In this document: in pieces, positions 1-8,777 of the stretch | Layout: each line of letters starts with the position of its first letter | Numbering within the stretch: the first letter of the stretch is position 1 | Assembly (NCBI GenBank): GCA_036960175.1 | Contig: JBALWH010000013.1 | Location: forward strand, 1-64,000 | DNA from: Motiliproteus sp036960175 | Lineage (GTDB): Bacteria; Pseudomonadota; Gammaproteobacteria; Pseudomonadales; Balneatricaceae | Direction of reading: 5' to 3' | Length of the DNA: 64,000 bases | Notes under the pieces: generated by a model | Database searches by the model: none | Told to the model about the DNA's origin: nothing | What the model saw: only the letters and a program-made list of their open reading frames with translations | Program-made: the position numbers and the translations under genes

Positions 1-1
1 C

Positions 2-178
2 GATGTCATACCTCTTGCGCAAAACAAGCTCGAAGCCATGCGCATTGTTGAGCAACACTCAAAGCGCAGGGCAAGCAATATAAACACCCTGCTATTCAAC
101 GACAATATCTGTGATCATATCAAACAGCTGGGGATACCTTTGTTTGGTAAGCTGCGGCCAGTTATCTCGACATCCTGA
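2..178 (+). CDS. 3' end of an unrecognised gene, cut by the window edge
   Basis: An open frame runs from the first bases to a TGA at 176-178 (58 codons, no start inside the window). The peptide contains KLEAMRIVEQHSKRRASN and ends GKLRPVISTS. I do not recognise the family. A second open frame (offset by one) stays open through this stop and ends with a TAA at about 246-251, reading HPEEQIALGLQLLVGPELL, so the gene may be frameshifted here. The strand matches ssb downstream, about 280 bases away. The sequence between 252 and 440 shows no further gene. Whether this is a real C-terminus or a decayed gene cannot be settled from the window. Confidence 0.35.
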   Translation, partial: DVIPLAQNKLEAMRIVEQHSKRRASNINTLLFNDNICDHIKQLGIPLFGKLRPVISTS

Positions 179-403
179 GGAGCAAATCGCACTCGGTTTG
201 CAGCTGCTTGTCGGTCCAGAACTGCTTATAGGTTTTTGGCCACTTGAATAAATAGAGGAAGAGGCTGCCAATTCAACCACCCTGCTGCTATGGTGGTTAT
301 TGTTGAGCATAAGGCTCAATCATATTAAACCTGCACGCAGGGACGAGACAAGCAAGTAAAATTAGACAAAAGTGAATCGGTCGGTTACTGCAAGTTGTCG
401 CAG

Positions 404-416
404 ACACCAGGTCGAT
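404..416 (+). promoter_or_regulatory. 13-bp motif shared by the ssb and WYL-regulator upstream regions
   Basis: ACACCAGGTCGAT lies 45 bases before the ssb start and occurs again, identical, at 58182-58194 upstream of the second WYL regulator gene. A GCAAGT lies a few bases upstream in both places. It may be a protein-binding site in a leader region. Function is inferred only from identity and position. Confidence 0.3.
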
Positions 417-461
417 TCAACTAATAGAGACAAGTTTGCCAATAACAAAAGGAGTTGAATT

Positions 462-914
462 ATGGCACGAGGAATTAACAAGGTCATCCTGATCGGTAAT
501 TGTGGTCAAAACCCAGAAACTAAAACTATGCTTGGTGGCGGTAGTGTCACGAATGTCAGTGTGGCTACCAGCGAGAGCTGGAAAGACAAAAGCACCGGCC
601 AAATGCAAGAACGCACAGAATGGCACCGCGTAGTATTTTTTAACCGTTTGGCCGAGATCGCCGGTCAGTATCTTAGCAAAGGCGGCAAGGTTTATATCGA
701 AGGCGCACTGCGCACAACCAAGTGGCAGGGAAAAGACGGACAGGATCGCTATACCACAGAGATCGTGGCTAGTGAAATGCAGATGCTCAGTTCTCAGGAT
801 AAAGAACCCACTACGACCCCAAACAGTGGCGGACCTACTACAGACTTTTCCGGGGCCAATGGCACTCCACGCGGCAGTAGCGAAGTTGTCGACTACGATG
901 ACTTACCGTTTTAG
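462..914 (+). CDS. ssb: Single-stranded DNA-binding protein
   Basis: SSB coats single-stranded DNA during replication, repair and recombination and recruits partner proteins through its acidic tail. The 150-residue product has a typical N-terminal OB fold (about 1-110, opening MARGINKVILIGNCGQNPE), a short Gly/Pro/Thr-rich linker and the canonical tip DYDDLPF, which binds DnaB-loading and repair proteins in this family. The start has a clear AAGGAG ribosome site. It is shorter than most chromosomal gammaproteobacterial SSBs (about 170-190 residues) because of its short linker. That, and the absence of uvrA next door, makes an SSB carried by a mobile element plausible, but this is inference. 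Confidence 0.95.
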   Translation: MARGINKVILIGNCGQNPETKTMLGGGSVTNVSVATSESWKDKSTGQMQERTEWHRVVFFNRLAEIAGQYLSKGGKVYIEGALRTTKWQGKDGQDRYTTEIVASEMQMLSSQDKEPTTTPNSGGPTTDFSGANGTPRGSSEVVDYDDLPF

Positions 915-1089
915 CTGAACCTCAGCAAGATTTATTGTGCACCCTTCAGCTGACTGTGGCTATTTCACATACAAAGAATATGATCCAAAAACCAAACAAA
1001 TCGTGTTCGATGAAAAGGCGTAACAGGTTGCTGCAACGGCTTCGTTGAGCTGGTGCCGAGCAAGGACTTATGTCTCATAAGGGCGAAGA

Positions 1090-1632
1090 ATGAATATTGA
1101 TGTATTAGCAAAGACAATATGCGAGGTAGCTAAGAATGAAGACGATATTCTTTCTGAGCTAGCGAATGAAGGAATATTTCATATGCCAGAGCTTGCCTTT
1201 GCCTATGAATGTGGAAAAGAAATAATGAGAAAATCTCATGAAATTTTTGGCACTAATAAAGTCAAATGGTGTCGAGAAAAAGATTTAGGTAATGGTGGCC
1301 CGACTGATCTAGTTTTAACTGTTAAGAACTCTTATAGGGTGGCAATAGAATTCAAAATGCGTGATACACGTACTGCTTATGAAAGTGATATTAAAAAACT
1401 ATCTAAAATTGATGATAATGAAACAATAAGGATATTTTGTGCATTGGTTGATGTACTAGAAAAAGATAGAGATGATGATGGTCGACAAGCTTATATCGAA
1501 AATCTTCAAGGGTATGAAGTTTCATCAATTCATAAAGCATCTTTTAAAACTAACCAGAACTGGTATAAATCAGAAGTTTATTGTTATCCATGTGTATGGT
1601 CTGTTGGTGATATTAAGTCAGTTAAAACATAA
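1090..1632 (+). CDS. Hypothetical protein with a PD-(D/E)xK-like nuclease motif
   Basis: Function unknown. The 180-residue protein has PTD at residues 71-73 followed by IEFKM at 86-90, so Asp73, Glu87 and Lys89 are placed as in PD-(D/E)xK nuclease cores (D, then ExK after a short beta-hairpin). An upstream acidic helix (about 34-43) fits the same fold. This resembles endonuclease-type or nuclease-derived small proteins near defence genes. The start is an ATG after GGGCGAAGA. Base composition is AT-rich compared with ssb, which suggests separate acquisition. The 28-codon GTG frame at 937-1023 between ssb and this gene may be another gene remnant; I see nothing else there. Confidence 0.6.
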   Translation: MNIDVLAKTICEVAKNEDDILSELANEGIFHMPELAFAYECGKEIMRKSHEIFGTNKVKWCREKDLGNGGPTDLVLTVKNSYRVAIEFKMRDTRTAYESDIKKLSKIDDNETIRIFCALVDVLEKDRDDDGRQAYIENLQGYEVSSIHKASFKTNQNWYKSEVYCYPCVWSVGDIKSVKT

Positions 1633-1676
1633 CAAGACCAGGCGATGGACGCTAAAGCGCCAATTAGGAGTCACCA

Positions 1677-2063
1677 TTGAGCAAACAATCTGAGCCTCAG
1701 TATGCATCCGTCGAACAACCATTTGGATGGCCCCCTCCTCAAGTGCATTGCCCTATCTGTGGTAAATCTAATGTTGATACTGAAGACAACTCAGTAGATC
1801 CATGCCCACATTTGGCGTTCATGTATGGTTTTAGTTTTAGCGATTTTGCATATTGCTCTGATGACTTCAATGAGCGAACAAAGAATTTGGGTTACAATTC
1901 AATAACATTCGAAAACGCAATTGAGTATCTAAAGAGAGCTGGATACGGCAACAATTTACTCGCAATTGAGTTTACCTATGGTGGTATGGCATGCGGGCCA
2001 TCGTGGACAACTGATTTGTATGGTTTCGATTTCAACACGGCGCCAAGCGATGAGTCGTCCTAA
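1677..2063 (+). CDS. Small protein with N-terminal zinc-finger-like cysteines
   Basis: Family not recognised. The start is a TTG preceded by AGGAG (seven-base spacing), which makes the 128-residue frame credible. Residues 25-28 (CPIC) and 43-45 (CPH) form a likely zinc site, followed by an aromatic-rich segment with GFSFSDFAYCSDDF. It may be a cytosolic metal-binding protein. It is next to the PD-(D/E)xK-like gene, 44 bases downstream, on the same strand, so the two may be cotranscribed. No catalytic motif is visible. Confidence 0.55.
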   Translation: MSKQSEPQYASVEQPFGWPPPQVHCPICGKSNVDTEDNSVDPCPHLAFMYGFSFSDFAYCSDDFNERTKNLGYNSITFENAIEYLKRAGYGNNLLAIEFTYGGMACGPSWTTDLYGFDFNTAPSDESS

Positions 2064-2325
2064 CCCGCACAAGCAGTTTGTAGTTTGCGTCCTCGGGGCT
2101 GACCTACCGGCTAATCCCTACAGTGATGAACACCACGTCCGCTATTGCGCCCCCAACCATGGGCAATGTAGGCAAAAAAATCGCCCGTTTTTTCTTTGAG
2201 GCGGCAGCATTGAATGAGAAAACTATACGATATTGACATCGGCGCAAAGCAACACATTTCGGCAATATGAGATAAGTAACCTGAGCTACATAGGCCCTAG
2301 GCGAAAGAAGATACGGTGATATGCC

Positions 2326-2796
2326 ATGAAAGAGAAGTATGACCCAATAGATCAGTTCAATTCACTGCTGGTTGAGTACATGAACACCTTTAATCTTTTA
2401 GAGGGCAATGTTGGTTCCTGTATTGTTTTTCTAGAAGACTCTTCTAGAGAGGATAGTTTTCAGTCATTGGCAAAAGCTAATTGTGTAAAGAAAATTGAAA
2501 AACTCTATAAGATAGTACATCTAAATAACCTATTGAAGAGCGCAAAAAGATTAAGTGAATTGGAAAAATGGTGTAAAAACGCTAATCAAATGAGGCACCG
2601 ACGAAACTACTATATACATGGAGTTTGGTCCTACATACCGCACCTAGATAGAGTAGAACTAAATGTAGCCCCTTGGTTTAGACAAGGTTATGACGGCAGT
2701 ACAAAAATGACACTACAAGATTTCAAGGTAGTCGTTCAGGAAATCAAGGATTGCTTTCACAAACTATTAGAGATTAGGGCCAAAAATGGCATATAA
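2326..2796 (+). CDS. HEPN-like small protein
   Basis: A 156-residue, helix-rich protein. Residues 93-98 read RNYYIH, an R-x4-H pattern like the catalytic motif of HEPN-domain RNases, in the right setting: a long helical region first, then a hydrophobic HGVW turn. HEPN proteins are common toxins and RNA-cutting effectors. No antitoxin partner with a nucleotidyltransferase motif is seen next to it. AT-rich, like the 1090-1632 gene. The start is an ATG with a poor ribosome site. The HEPN call rests on motif spacing only. Confidence 0.5.
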   Translation: MKEKYDPIDQFNSLLVEYMNTFNLLEGNVGSCIVFLEDSSREDSFQSLAKANCVKKIEKLYKIVHLNNLLKSAKRLSELEKWCKNANQMRHRRNYYIHGVWSYIPHLDRVELNVAPWFRQGYDGSTKMTLQDFKVVVQEIKDCFHKLLEIRAKNGI

Positions 2797-2861
2797 CCAG
2801 GAAAATCAACTCGGAGGCTAAACACTATGTTTGACCCATTGAAGGCGGCGAAGATTTAATT

Positions 2862-3617
2862 ATGCCCCTGACCGACGAGCTAGAGGAATTCTATTCGCAA
2901 AAACGATCTGTCATCGTGGCGGACGAGTTCAAATTCAAAGAAAAACTGAAAATAGGTGAAGACGCATTCACCTTTCTGAGAGCGTCAAAGAATCTATCTC
3001 AGGTACTCGATGCCCTTGGATAGGGGGCTACGGGCGCTGCCGTTGCCGGCAGCTCTACAGTTGCATCAACCTTCTTTGGGGGAGGCCTCCTGGCCACGCT
3101 GGGGATTTCGGCTGCAGTTACACCGATAGGCTGGGTAGTTGGCGCCGGTGTCGCCACTGGTGGCGTATTCCTTGGATTTAGAGAGCTATTCCGCAGGAGT
3201 AAATCCGGAATGGTCGACGTAATACCCAAATATATAAATTCCCCATTAGACATCCTGGCTGACAATCTAGTCGACCTCATGCTGTCAATATCACTTAAGG
3301 TCGCTCATGCTGACGGAAAATATTCAGACGAAGAATCTGCTCGCATTGATCAATACTTTGTCAATGAATGGGGATATTGCGACACATTTATCGAATCCAG
3401 GACAGAACGATTCAAAACAAATCTTGATGCATTTCGCTATAAAGATCTTTGCGTTGAACTCAAGAAGCTTACCAAACTCAATAAAGACTGCAACTATAAA
3501 GAGATGTGCAGCGACATAGTTCGTCTCGCGGAGGAGATAGCGCATGCAGACGGACATTTTTGCGAGAAGGAGGAGATCGAGATTGAGTATCTTCGCAGAT
3601 CACTGCTCACCAACTAA
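2862..3617 (+). pseudogene. TerB-domain protein gene interrupted by an in-frame TAG
   Basis: One reading frame runs from the ATG at 2862 to the TAA at 3617 with a single stop, TAG at 3021-3023. Upstream are 53 codons. Downstream comes a glycine- and alanine-rich membrane-hairpin segment, then an acidic helical domain from 3210 with repeated AHADG(K/H)-type motifs (KVAHADGKYSDEES and EIAHADGHFCEKEE), which mark a TerB-like domain (tellurite-resistance/stress family, often membrane-linked). Without the stop the product would be 251 residues. A restart at ATG 3210 could give a 135-residue soluble domain. It may be a nonsense mutation, a sequencing error or, less likely, readthrough. A 10-codon frame (2827-2859) ends two bases before the start. 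Confidence 0.6.
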
Positions 3618-3702
3618 AGAAGCGGTCTTAGCTCGATGCCAAGCCGAGATTCTAACGGGTAATAACTCTTATTGGCATAAATCACGTACGGGTCAACTAT
3701 AA

Positions 3703-3876
3703 ATGGACTATCAAGTAATTGTATTTGACTCCGAAGCTCGTCAGGTTGTAATCGAAAGAGCTATTTCTAACGCAACAACCCGCTATATTTTGAAGCGCGA
3801 ACAAAAAGTCGATGAATTCGTAGATCGTCACTATATTACTAGTGACAAGCAATTTCACTCCGAGTCCAAGTACTAA
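3703..3876 (+). CDS. Small hypothetical protein (57 aa)
   Basis: An ATG-started 58-codon frame beginning MDYQVIVFDSEARQVVIERA and ending SESKY. The composition is charged and soluble, with no membrane segment. It lies between the broken TerB gene and the convergent PIN-like gene. The ribosome site is weak, so the gene is plausible rather than certain. Family not recognised. Confidence 0.4.
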   Translation: MDYQVIVFDSEARQVVIERAISNATTRYILKREQKVDEFVDRHYITSDKQFHSESKY

Positions 3877-3902
3877 TCCCAAAGAGCAAAATAGAGCCCG
3901 GA

Positions 3903-4556
3903 CTAGACCAGCACATACTCTAGACGCGGCCCTTCATCTTTGACGAAACCCTTCTTTACCAAACGGGTATATACCGCATCTATTTCCTTTTCCGAATAGA
4001 CTGCGCCGAACATGTTCCTAAGAACGCCCTTTAGGGTTTTTTCACTGCGCGGTAGCCCCGCGGCGCGTTTGGCTAAATTTTCTACAACCTTATCTACCAA
4101 CGTATCTGCCTTAAGCTTGGTTGTTTGCTTGGCCGCAGGCCCAGGCACTGGTTTAGTGGCAGGTTTTGAATCCGATTGCACCACAGAAGCAAAACAAGGC
4201 ATATCAGCAATCGAAGTGGAACGTACACACAATATCTTCTGATTTTTTAGATGTGAAATGAGTGGATCATAGCCAGTATCTTTTGAAATAACGTGAAAGA
4301 AAGCCATAGGCTCTGTTGCCGCTAGCCTTCCCAAATAATAAGCAATGTGAAAATCCAAGGCATTGGCGCCGCCTGAGTCCAGCTTGATGTATTGCCCTCT
4401 ACTTCCCAGGGCATGCATCGCTAACACCAAATCAGAAGACAATTTGTTGTTTTTGGGACCGAGAAAAACTCGCACGTGAAAATTTTCACCCTGCAATAGG
4501 TCTAACGACTTTACCGCTACGTTTTCGTAGTCAATCAGAATGTACTGGGTTTTCAT
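3903..4556 (-). CDS. PIN-like domain protein
   Basis: A predicted metal-dependent ribonuclease fold. The 217-residue protein starts with a beta strand ending in LIDYEN (Asp9), has Asp68 in NALDFH and a third acidic cluster in SKDTGYDPLI (Asp93, Asp97). This is the order of acidic residues of PIN/NYN-type nucleases. A Pro/Lys-rich linker (about 128-150) leads to a C-terminal helical domain (about 150-217) resembling a small winged-helix or OST-HTH-type module. A GGAGGAG site precedes the ATG by nine bases, inside the end of the small frame upstream. The substrate is unknown; RNA is inferred from the fold. Confidence 0.7.
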   Translation of the reverse strand: MKTQYILIDYENVAVKSLDLLQGENFHVRVFLGPKNNKLSSDLVLAMHALGSRGQYIKLDSGGANALDFHIAYYLGRLAATEPMAFFHVISKDTGYDPLISHLKNQKILCVRSTSIADMPCFASVVQSDSKPATKPVPGPAAKQTTKLKADTLVDKVVENLAKRAAGLPRSEKTLKGVLRNMFGAVYSEKEIDAVYTRLVKKGFVKDEGPRLEYVLV

Positions 4557-4562
4557 AATCAG

Positions 4563-4661
4563 CTACTCCTCCCCCAACTGCTTCTCCAGTGCCTGGTCAT
4601 TGTGCGGCCCTCCAAACCATATTTTCTCATCCGTTATATCAACAATGCCTTCTTGATCCAT
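4563..4661 (-). CDS. Possible 32-aa peptide upstream of the PIN-like gene
   Basis: An ATG frame of 33 codons on the minus strand starting MDQEGIVDITDEKIWFGG. It is strongly acidic, and its last codons contain the GGAGGAG site used by the PIN-like gene, so translation of the two could be coupled. It may be a real small protein or a remnant of a longer one. Nothing else is visible in the rest of this intergenic region, up to 4753. Confidence 0.35.
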   Translation of the reverse strand: MDQEGIVDITDEKIWFGGPHNDQALEKQLGEE

Positions 4662-4753
4662 TTTTTAAGTTCCATTTATCCAAATTAAATCAGATTAACA
4701 ATCCATCAACTATATACTATTCTTCCTAATCTCAGCGTGCCAGCCCATAAGCG

Positions 4754-5698
4754 CTAGTAACAACTCTGCATATAGAAATAATCTAATACTCCTTCCTTAT
4801 GCTCGCAAAAAACCTGAGCATTACCACCATCTCCGAACTGAAGCCCGAATTCCTGCTCCAAGCATAGCAGTGGAGTGGGAAAATCTTCAGGTTCTTCTTG
4901 TATGGGATGAAATGTGCCAAATAGACAAGTCTGCCCTACCGGGTATTTCTTATATAGCTTCTTAGAGGCCTCATATATCTCCTCCAGTTTTTCCTCAAAG
5001 GCCGTATTGAGTCTATGTGCCTCAGGGACATAGTTTTCGTAAAACCATTCTAGTTGCATTTCGGCTATTTTAAATTTCTTCTTGCGGTATCCCGTAATTT
5101 GACAAGGCATGAAGTAACTCACATCATCGCCTTCATCAATCCATTCTGGATCGATTAACTCCTGCTGCAGATCAGATTTTTCAGGGAAGTCAGGTATTGG
5201 CAATAACGATTCAACGTTAACCAGGGCCTGGGGTATTGTACGAAAAAAACCTAGCTCATTTGAAGATTCAAACCACTGTAGCAACCCTCCCCCAAGATCT
5301 ACTGTGGTCTTTTTACAAACGAGATCTAAGTCAATTTGGAGTATGGGGACTCTCGGGTATCCTCGTTCACACATCGGCCACTCATACCCTGCACATGTGA
5401 ATATAGGGCCATTTATCAACGATCCAAGCCTGTTGATCGCTGAGGGCGCCTTTTCCTTAGTAATAAGGCCCCAGGACCAGCTATTTTTCTCAATGCGTGC
5501 ATCTAGAAGGGATATTCTGCTGTACTTCTCACTTATCCGGTCCTTCGAAAACCCTGCCCAAACAGGGTCTTTTGGGTCATATTCACTAATTATCGAGCTA
5601 TATAATTTTTTAAAGGCATCCCATTTCTCTAAAAAATTCGCATAGTCCTCCGGCAGGTCTTCACGTAGAACCGAAAATAATCCTTTTGCTTCATTCAT
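4754..5698 (-). CDS. YwqG-like (DUF1963) family protein
   Basis: A 314-residue soluble protein. The central PRVPILQIDLDLVCKK stretch, a following GLLQWFESS segment and the C-terminal FGDGGNAQVFCE segment match the layout of YwqG/DUF1963 proteins: a Q-I-D/N-L strand, an LQ-F/W-F strand and a late GDGG-A-F strand. The N-terminal 110 residues are a helical extension. The biochemical role of the family is unknown. It stands alone on the minus strand with untranslated gaps of about 170-190 bases on both sides. Confidence 0.6.
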   Translation of the reverse strand: MNEAKGLFSVLREDLPEDYANFLEKWDAFKKLYSSIISEYDPKDPVWAGFSKDRISEKYSRISLLDARIEKNSWSWGLITKEKAPSAINRLGSLINGPIFTCAGYEWPMCERGYPRVPILQIDLDLVCKKTTVDLGGGLLQWFESSNELGFFRTIPQALVNVESLLPIPDFPEKSDLQQELIDPEWIDEGDDVSYFMPCQITGYRKKKFKIAEMQLEWFYENYVPEAHRLNTAFEEKLEEIYEASKKLYKKYPVGQTCLFGTFHPIQEEPEDFPTPLLCLEQEFGLQFGDGGNAQVFCEHKEGVLDYFYMQSCY

Positions 5699-5867
5699 CG
5701 TCTTTTGTACTCCAACACTGTTATTTTTACGATTGAAATATCAGAACTTATCTATCTCACAGCTATTCCACCTATCTTGGCTCCACATTCGTTTTTAACT
5801 TACTCAACTACCAAACCACAAGGGCTAGCGCGTCAACATCCGTCGTATGTAGATTAACCGCTACAAA

Positions 5868-7766
5868 CTATAGCTCCCGAAAGCCAACATTCAATAACTT
5901 AGAATATGTACTGTCATAGCGCCGATCCTCTGGCACATACACCATCGTTCCATCACGGCCTCTGGTCAGTAACACCCGATATACATTCTTCCTGAGCTGC
6001 AGAAGATCATAGACCTTACCGCGCGTCCCGCGTGAGTAGGCCATAGACCATGCATCGTTTTCCCATAGCAAGTCAGAACCCCAGCCCACTAATGCAAAGT
6101 CCAGTTCTAGTCCTTGAGATGAAAATTCTGTTGCGACTGTCTCTAACTGACAGCACGAGAGCGGATCGCTCGGGTCACGGTTATACCAGGGTCCAAGTTT
6201 TAGGCGTTTTGTTGTTTGAAAGGAGTTATCCATGCCATAGCTTTCAAGCCATTTGTCTTTTGAAGACGCAAGCTGGCCAAATTTTGCTTGGGGCGCGTCT
6301 TCATAGCGCTCACGAAGATATTTCTTGGCTTCTTCAAGCGAACGGGTGACTAAAAAACGATGTCCATCATTCCAAATCGAATCCGATAACGCTTTAACCT
6401 CAGTATCTGAAGATGACTCTAATAGCCCCTCAACAAAATCATGCACTAAGGGCGTTAAATGAAACCGAATTTCAGTATCGAGATTAAGCGCATCGCTCCA
6501 TGACTTTGGGTTATCTAAGCCAGCGAAATCTGAGGATAAATGGGCCGGCGCGTGAATCGTCCAATCTTTGAAGGTATCAGAGCTTGCTAGCGCATCACGC
6601 CATAAGGGCACGCCTATCTCCTCTCCCACATGAATGGCTTGGCCGGTGCCTACCAGAGCAACAAAGACTGACCACTGTGGTACCCGCTCACAAAATTCCA
6701 GCATGTGTTGTGGTTCAGATTTCGAAACGTCCGTTCTATGCACGGTAGCCACCCTATCGGCATCGTGGGCCCGCTGAGCCTCATCGAAGACGATTAAGTG
6801 CTCGGGAGGTACGGCGTCTTTACGCCGGGCGTAATAATCGACATACTTTTTGATCCCCTGAACAAAGATCTTCCCACCCTTGCCATCACTCTTTAATGCG
6901 TCTTGCAGCACCTCAACCAGCGGCCCATTACCAGACAAGTAAACAGCCGGGGAAGCATAGGTGCCGTTTTCGCGCTCTACGGACAAATCCTCTAGCCAAC
7001 CTGCGTGTACTAATTGAAGACCAACCAGCGTCTTGCCGGCACCAGGTACGCCGCTAAGCAATACTAGATGGCGTGATTTTGTTTGCGCTGCCTCGTGAGC
7101 AATACGGGAAATTGCAGCCAAGGCTGGCTCAGTTGATGCCCTAGCGCGCTTTATTGCTGGCAATTCCTCTTTATGAAACAGCGCCCTAGCAGCCTGGACA
7201 ATAGTCGGTAATGGGCTATATGCATCTTGCTGCAGAAAGGACTCCAAGCTTATAGGCCTATTCGGCTTCTTGTCGAGCATAGAAACAAGCAATGCCAGGC
7301 TCTTTGGGGCGGTAACCCACACATCATCAACACGGAGCGGTACGCTAGGGCCATCGGTGGGAACCAATACCGGGATTACCTCTGCCTCTGCACAAGCAGC
7401 ATGGTACGACCTAAGATCGCGCGCATAGGCGTTAACCTGGTCTAAAGCCGCCTGCGCCGATCCAATCCGACCTTTTACTTCTATAACCAACACAGCCCCA
7501 TTATTCAGAAAAACAACATCTGGCCGACGGAAATCTCGGGGTAATTCATATTCAAGAATAGTGCTGTCGGATGTATTCGATGCATGACTGGTAAGGCAAA
7601 GCCTGTATTCGCTCTGCAGCCATTTAAGAGAATTATCCCAAGAGTCAATTTGCGCTTGCGAGGGCTCGCGCACGGCGTTTGCCAATTGCTGCCTTATATT
7701 ACGCTTGTCGGCATCAACAAACGCCTCGACGCTCGAACCCCATCCATAGTTTGCTCTTACTTCCAC
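5868..7766 (-). CDS. DUF2075 / Schlafen-type DNA-RNA helicase with N-terminal nuclease-like domain
   Basis: The N-terminus (about 60-135) has RPDVVFLNNGAVLVIEVKGR: Asp83, Glu96 and Lys98 form a PD-(D/E)xK arrangement. The helicase core follows: Walker A GVPGAGKT at 239-246, Walker B VFDEAQRA at 327-334 and a late superfamily 1 motif around VYRVLLTRGRDG. The 632-residue protein is of normal length for DUF2075 helicases. They occur often in defence islands and are thought to unwind or process foreign nucleic acid. No partner gene overlaps it. Cleavage by the N-terminal domain is inferred from motif spacing. Confidence 0.85.
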   Translation of the reverse strand: MEVRANYGWGSSVEAFVDADKRNIRQQLANAVREPSQAQIDSWDNSLKWLQSEYRLCLTSHASNTSDSTILEYELPRDFRRPDVVFLNNGAVLVIEVKGRIGSAQAALDQVNAYARDLRSYHAACAEAEVIPVLVPTDGPSVPLRVDDVWVTAPKSLALLVSMLDKKPNRPISLESFLQQDAYSPLPTIVQAARALFHKEELPAIKRARASTEPALAAISRIAHEAAQTKSRHLVLLSGVPGAGKTLVGLQLVHAGWLEDLSVERENGTYASPAVYLSGNGPLVEVLQDALKSDGKGGKIFVQGIKKYVDYYARRKDAVPPEHLIVFDEAQRAHDADRVATVHRTDVSKSEPQHMLEFCERVPQWSVFVALVGTGQAIHVGEEIGVPLWRDALASSDTFKDWTIHAPAHLSSDFAGLDNPKSWSDALNLDTEIRFHLTPLVHDFVEGLLESSSDTEVKALSDSIWNDGHRFLVTRSLEEAKKYLRERYEDAPQAKFGQLASSKDKWLESYGMDNSFQTTKRLKLGPWYNRDPSDPLSCCQLETVATEFSSQGLELDFALVGWGSDLLWENDAWSMAYSRGTRGKVYDLLQLRKNVYRVLLTRGRDGTMVYVPEDRRYDSTYSKLLNVGFREL

Positions 7767-7871
7767 AATCCATCTCGTTATAAGTTATATACGTTTGAAA
7801 ACTAACTTCAAATCCTAATCATACCGACTAACTAAACACATAGGTTAATCACCTTCAATATAGCCACCCCG

Positions 7872-8777
7872 CTATAACATATTGATCTTTCGACCGGCAT
7901 AGATACCACCCAACATCGCCAATACGGTAACTAGCCCCGCTGGAGACAACGCAGGTAAAGCCAGTAATAATTGTGAATCGTTGCCCCCACTAGCAATAGC
8001 CGCTCCTATACCCATTAAAACACCTGCAAATAGATGCATCACAAACACGTGCCATCGGGGTATATTGAATACAAACGAGCGGGTTCTCACCGCGGCAATA
8101 ATCATGCCGGCTATAAGCGCAATGATAATAAGAAAGCGTTCTGTACTTGGCCAAATTGCGTGATCACCGTTCCAGGTTGAATAGCTAATATCCTTAAGCA
8201 GCCCGCTAGGAGTCCATTTTGGTTCGTACAAAAAAGCGAAGCCCGCCAGTAGGCCGATGGTTAACATGCCTAGCCATATCTTTCGATTAGAGGGACTTAA
8301 AAACACTAGCCCAATCATAATAAGAATAGAGAGAACAACCAGGATACCGTAGTGTATCTCCTCAGGAATGGCGATTTCCAGCGCTCGTCTTTCAGGCGCC
8401 CACAAGGTCAACAATAACCATCCCAACAGCCAACCAGAAACCGTCGCCAGCATACCTAGCTGACCCCGGGCTAACTTACTAATAGTCGAGACACCGCACC
8501 CATTATTAAGTGCAGCACCTAAGCCAAACAAAAAGCCACCAAAAACAGCCCACAAACCGACCTCATAAGAGGCAAAAGGGATAGGCAGATCAAGTAACTG
8601 AGCTGATAGTACTGATACCCAAGAAAACACTCCACTAAACAAAATGGCCAGCAAGAATAATGGCTTACCTGTTACAGCTTCGTTGACTCCCCTTACCATA
8701 CAAAGCCCAGTTGTCTGAGCTAAATACCCTATTAAACCAATGCATAGTAGTACTACTAAAAAAATAGTCATATTCAT
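7872..8777 (-). CDS. YeeE/YedE-family (TsuA-like) sulfur-compound transporter
   Basis: An integral inner-membrane protein of 301 residues with about eight to nine hydrophobic segments. Family hallmarks are a Cys in TGLCMVRG (near 25-30) and NNGCGVSTISKLARGQLGM in the middle. Characterised TsuA relatives import thiosulfate through a chain of cysteines. A third, C-terminal Cys motif is not obvious. The gene is divergent from the sulfur-using phosphorothioation operon 600 bases away. A link, such as sulfur supply for DNA sulfur modification, is inferred from position only. A TATAGC-6-GCTATA hairpin (7860-7877) overlaps the stop codon. Confidence 0.85.
   Translation of the reverse strand: MNMTIFLVVLLCIGLIGYLAQTTGLCMVRGVNEAVTGKPLFLLAILFSGVFSWVSVLSAQLLDLPIPFASYEVGLWAVFGGFLFGLGAALNNGCGVSTISKLARGQLGMLATVSGWLLGWLLLTLWAPERRALEIAIPEEIHYGILVVLSILIMIGLVFLSPSNRKIWLGMLTIGLLAGFAFLYEPKWTPSGLLKDISYSTWNGDHAIWPSTERFLIIIALIAGMIIAAVRTRSFVFNIPRWHVFVMHLFAGVLMGIGAAIASGGNDSQLLLALPALSPAGLVTVLAMLGGIYAGRKINML

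Noticed and set aside
937..1023. 28-codon GTG frame between ssb and the nuclease-like gene
   Set aside because: It reads like a peptide but has no ribosome site or relative, so it is only noted as a possible relic.
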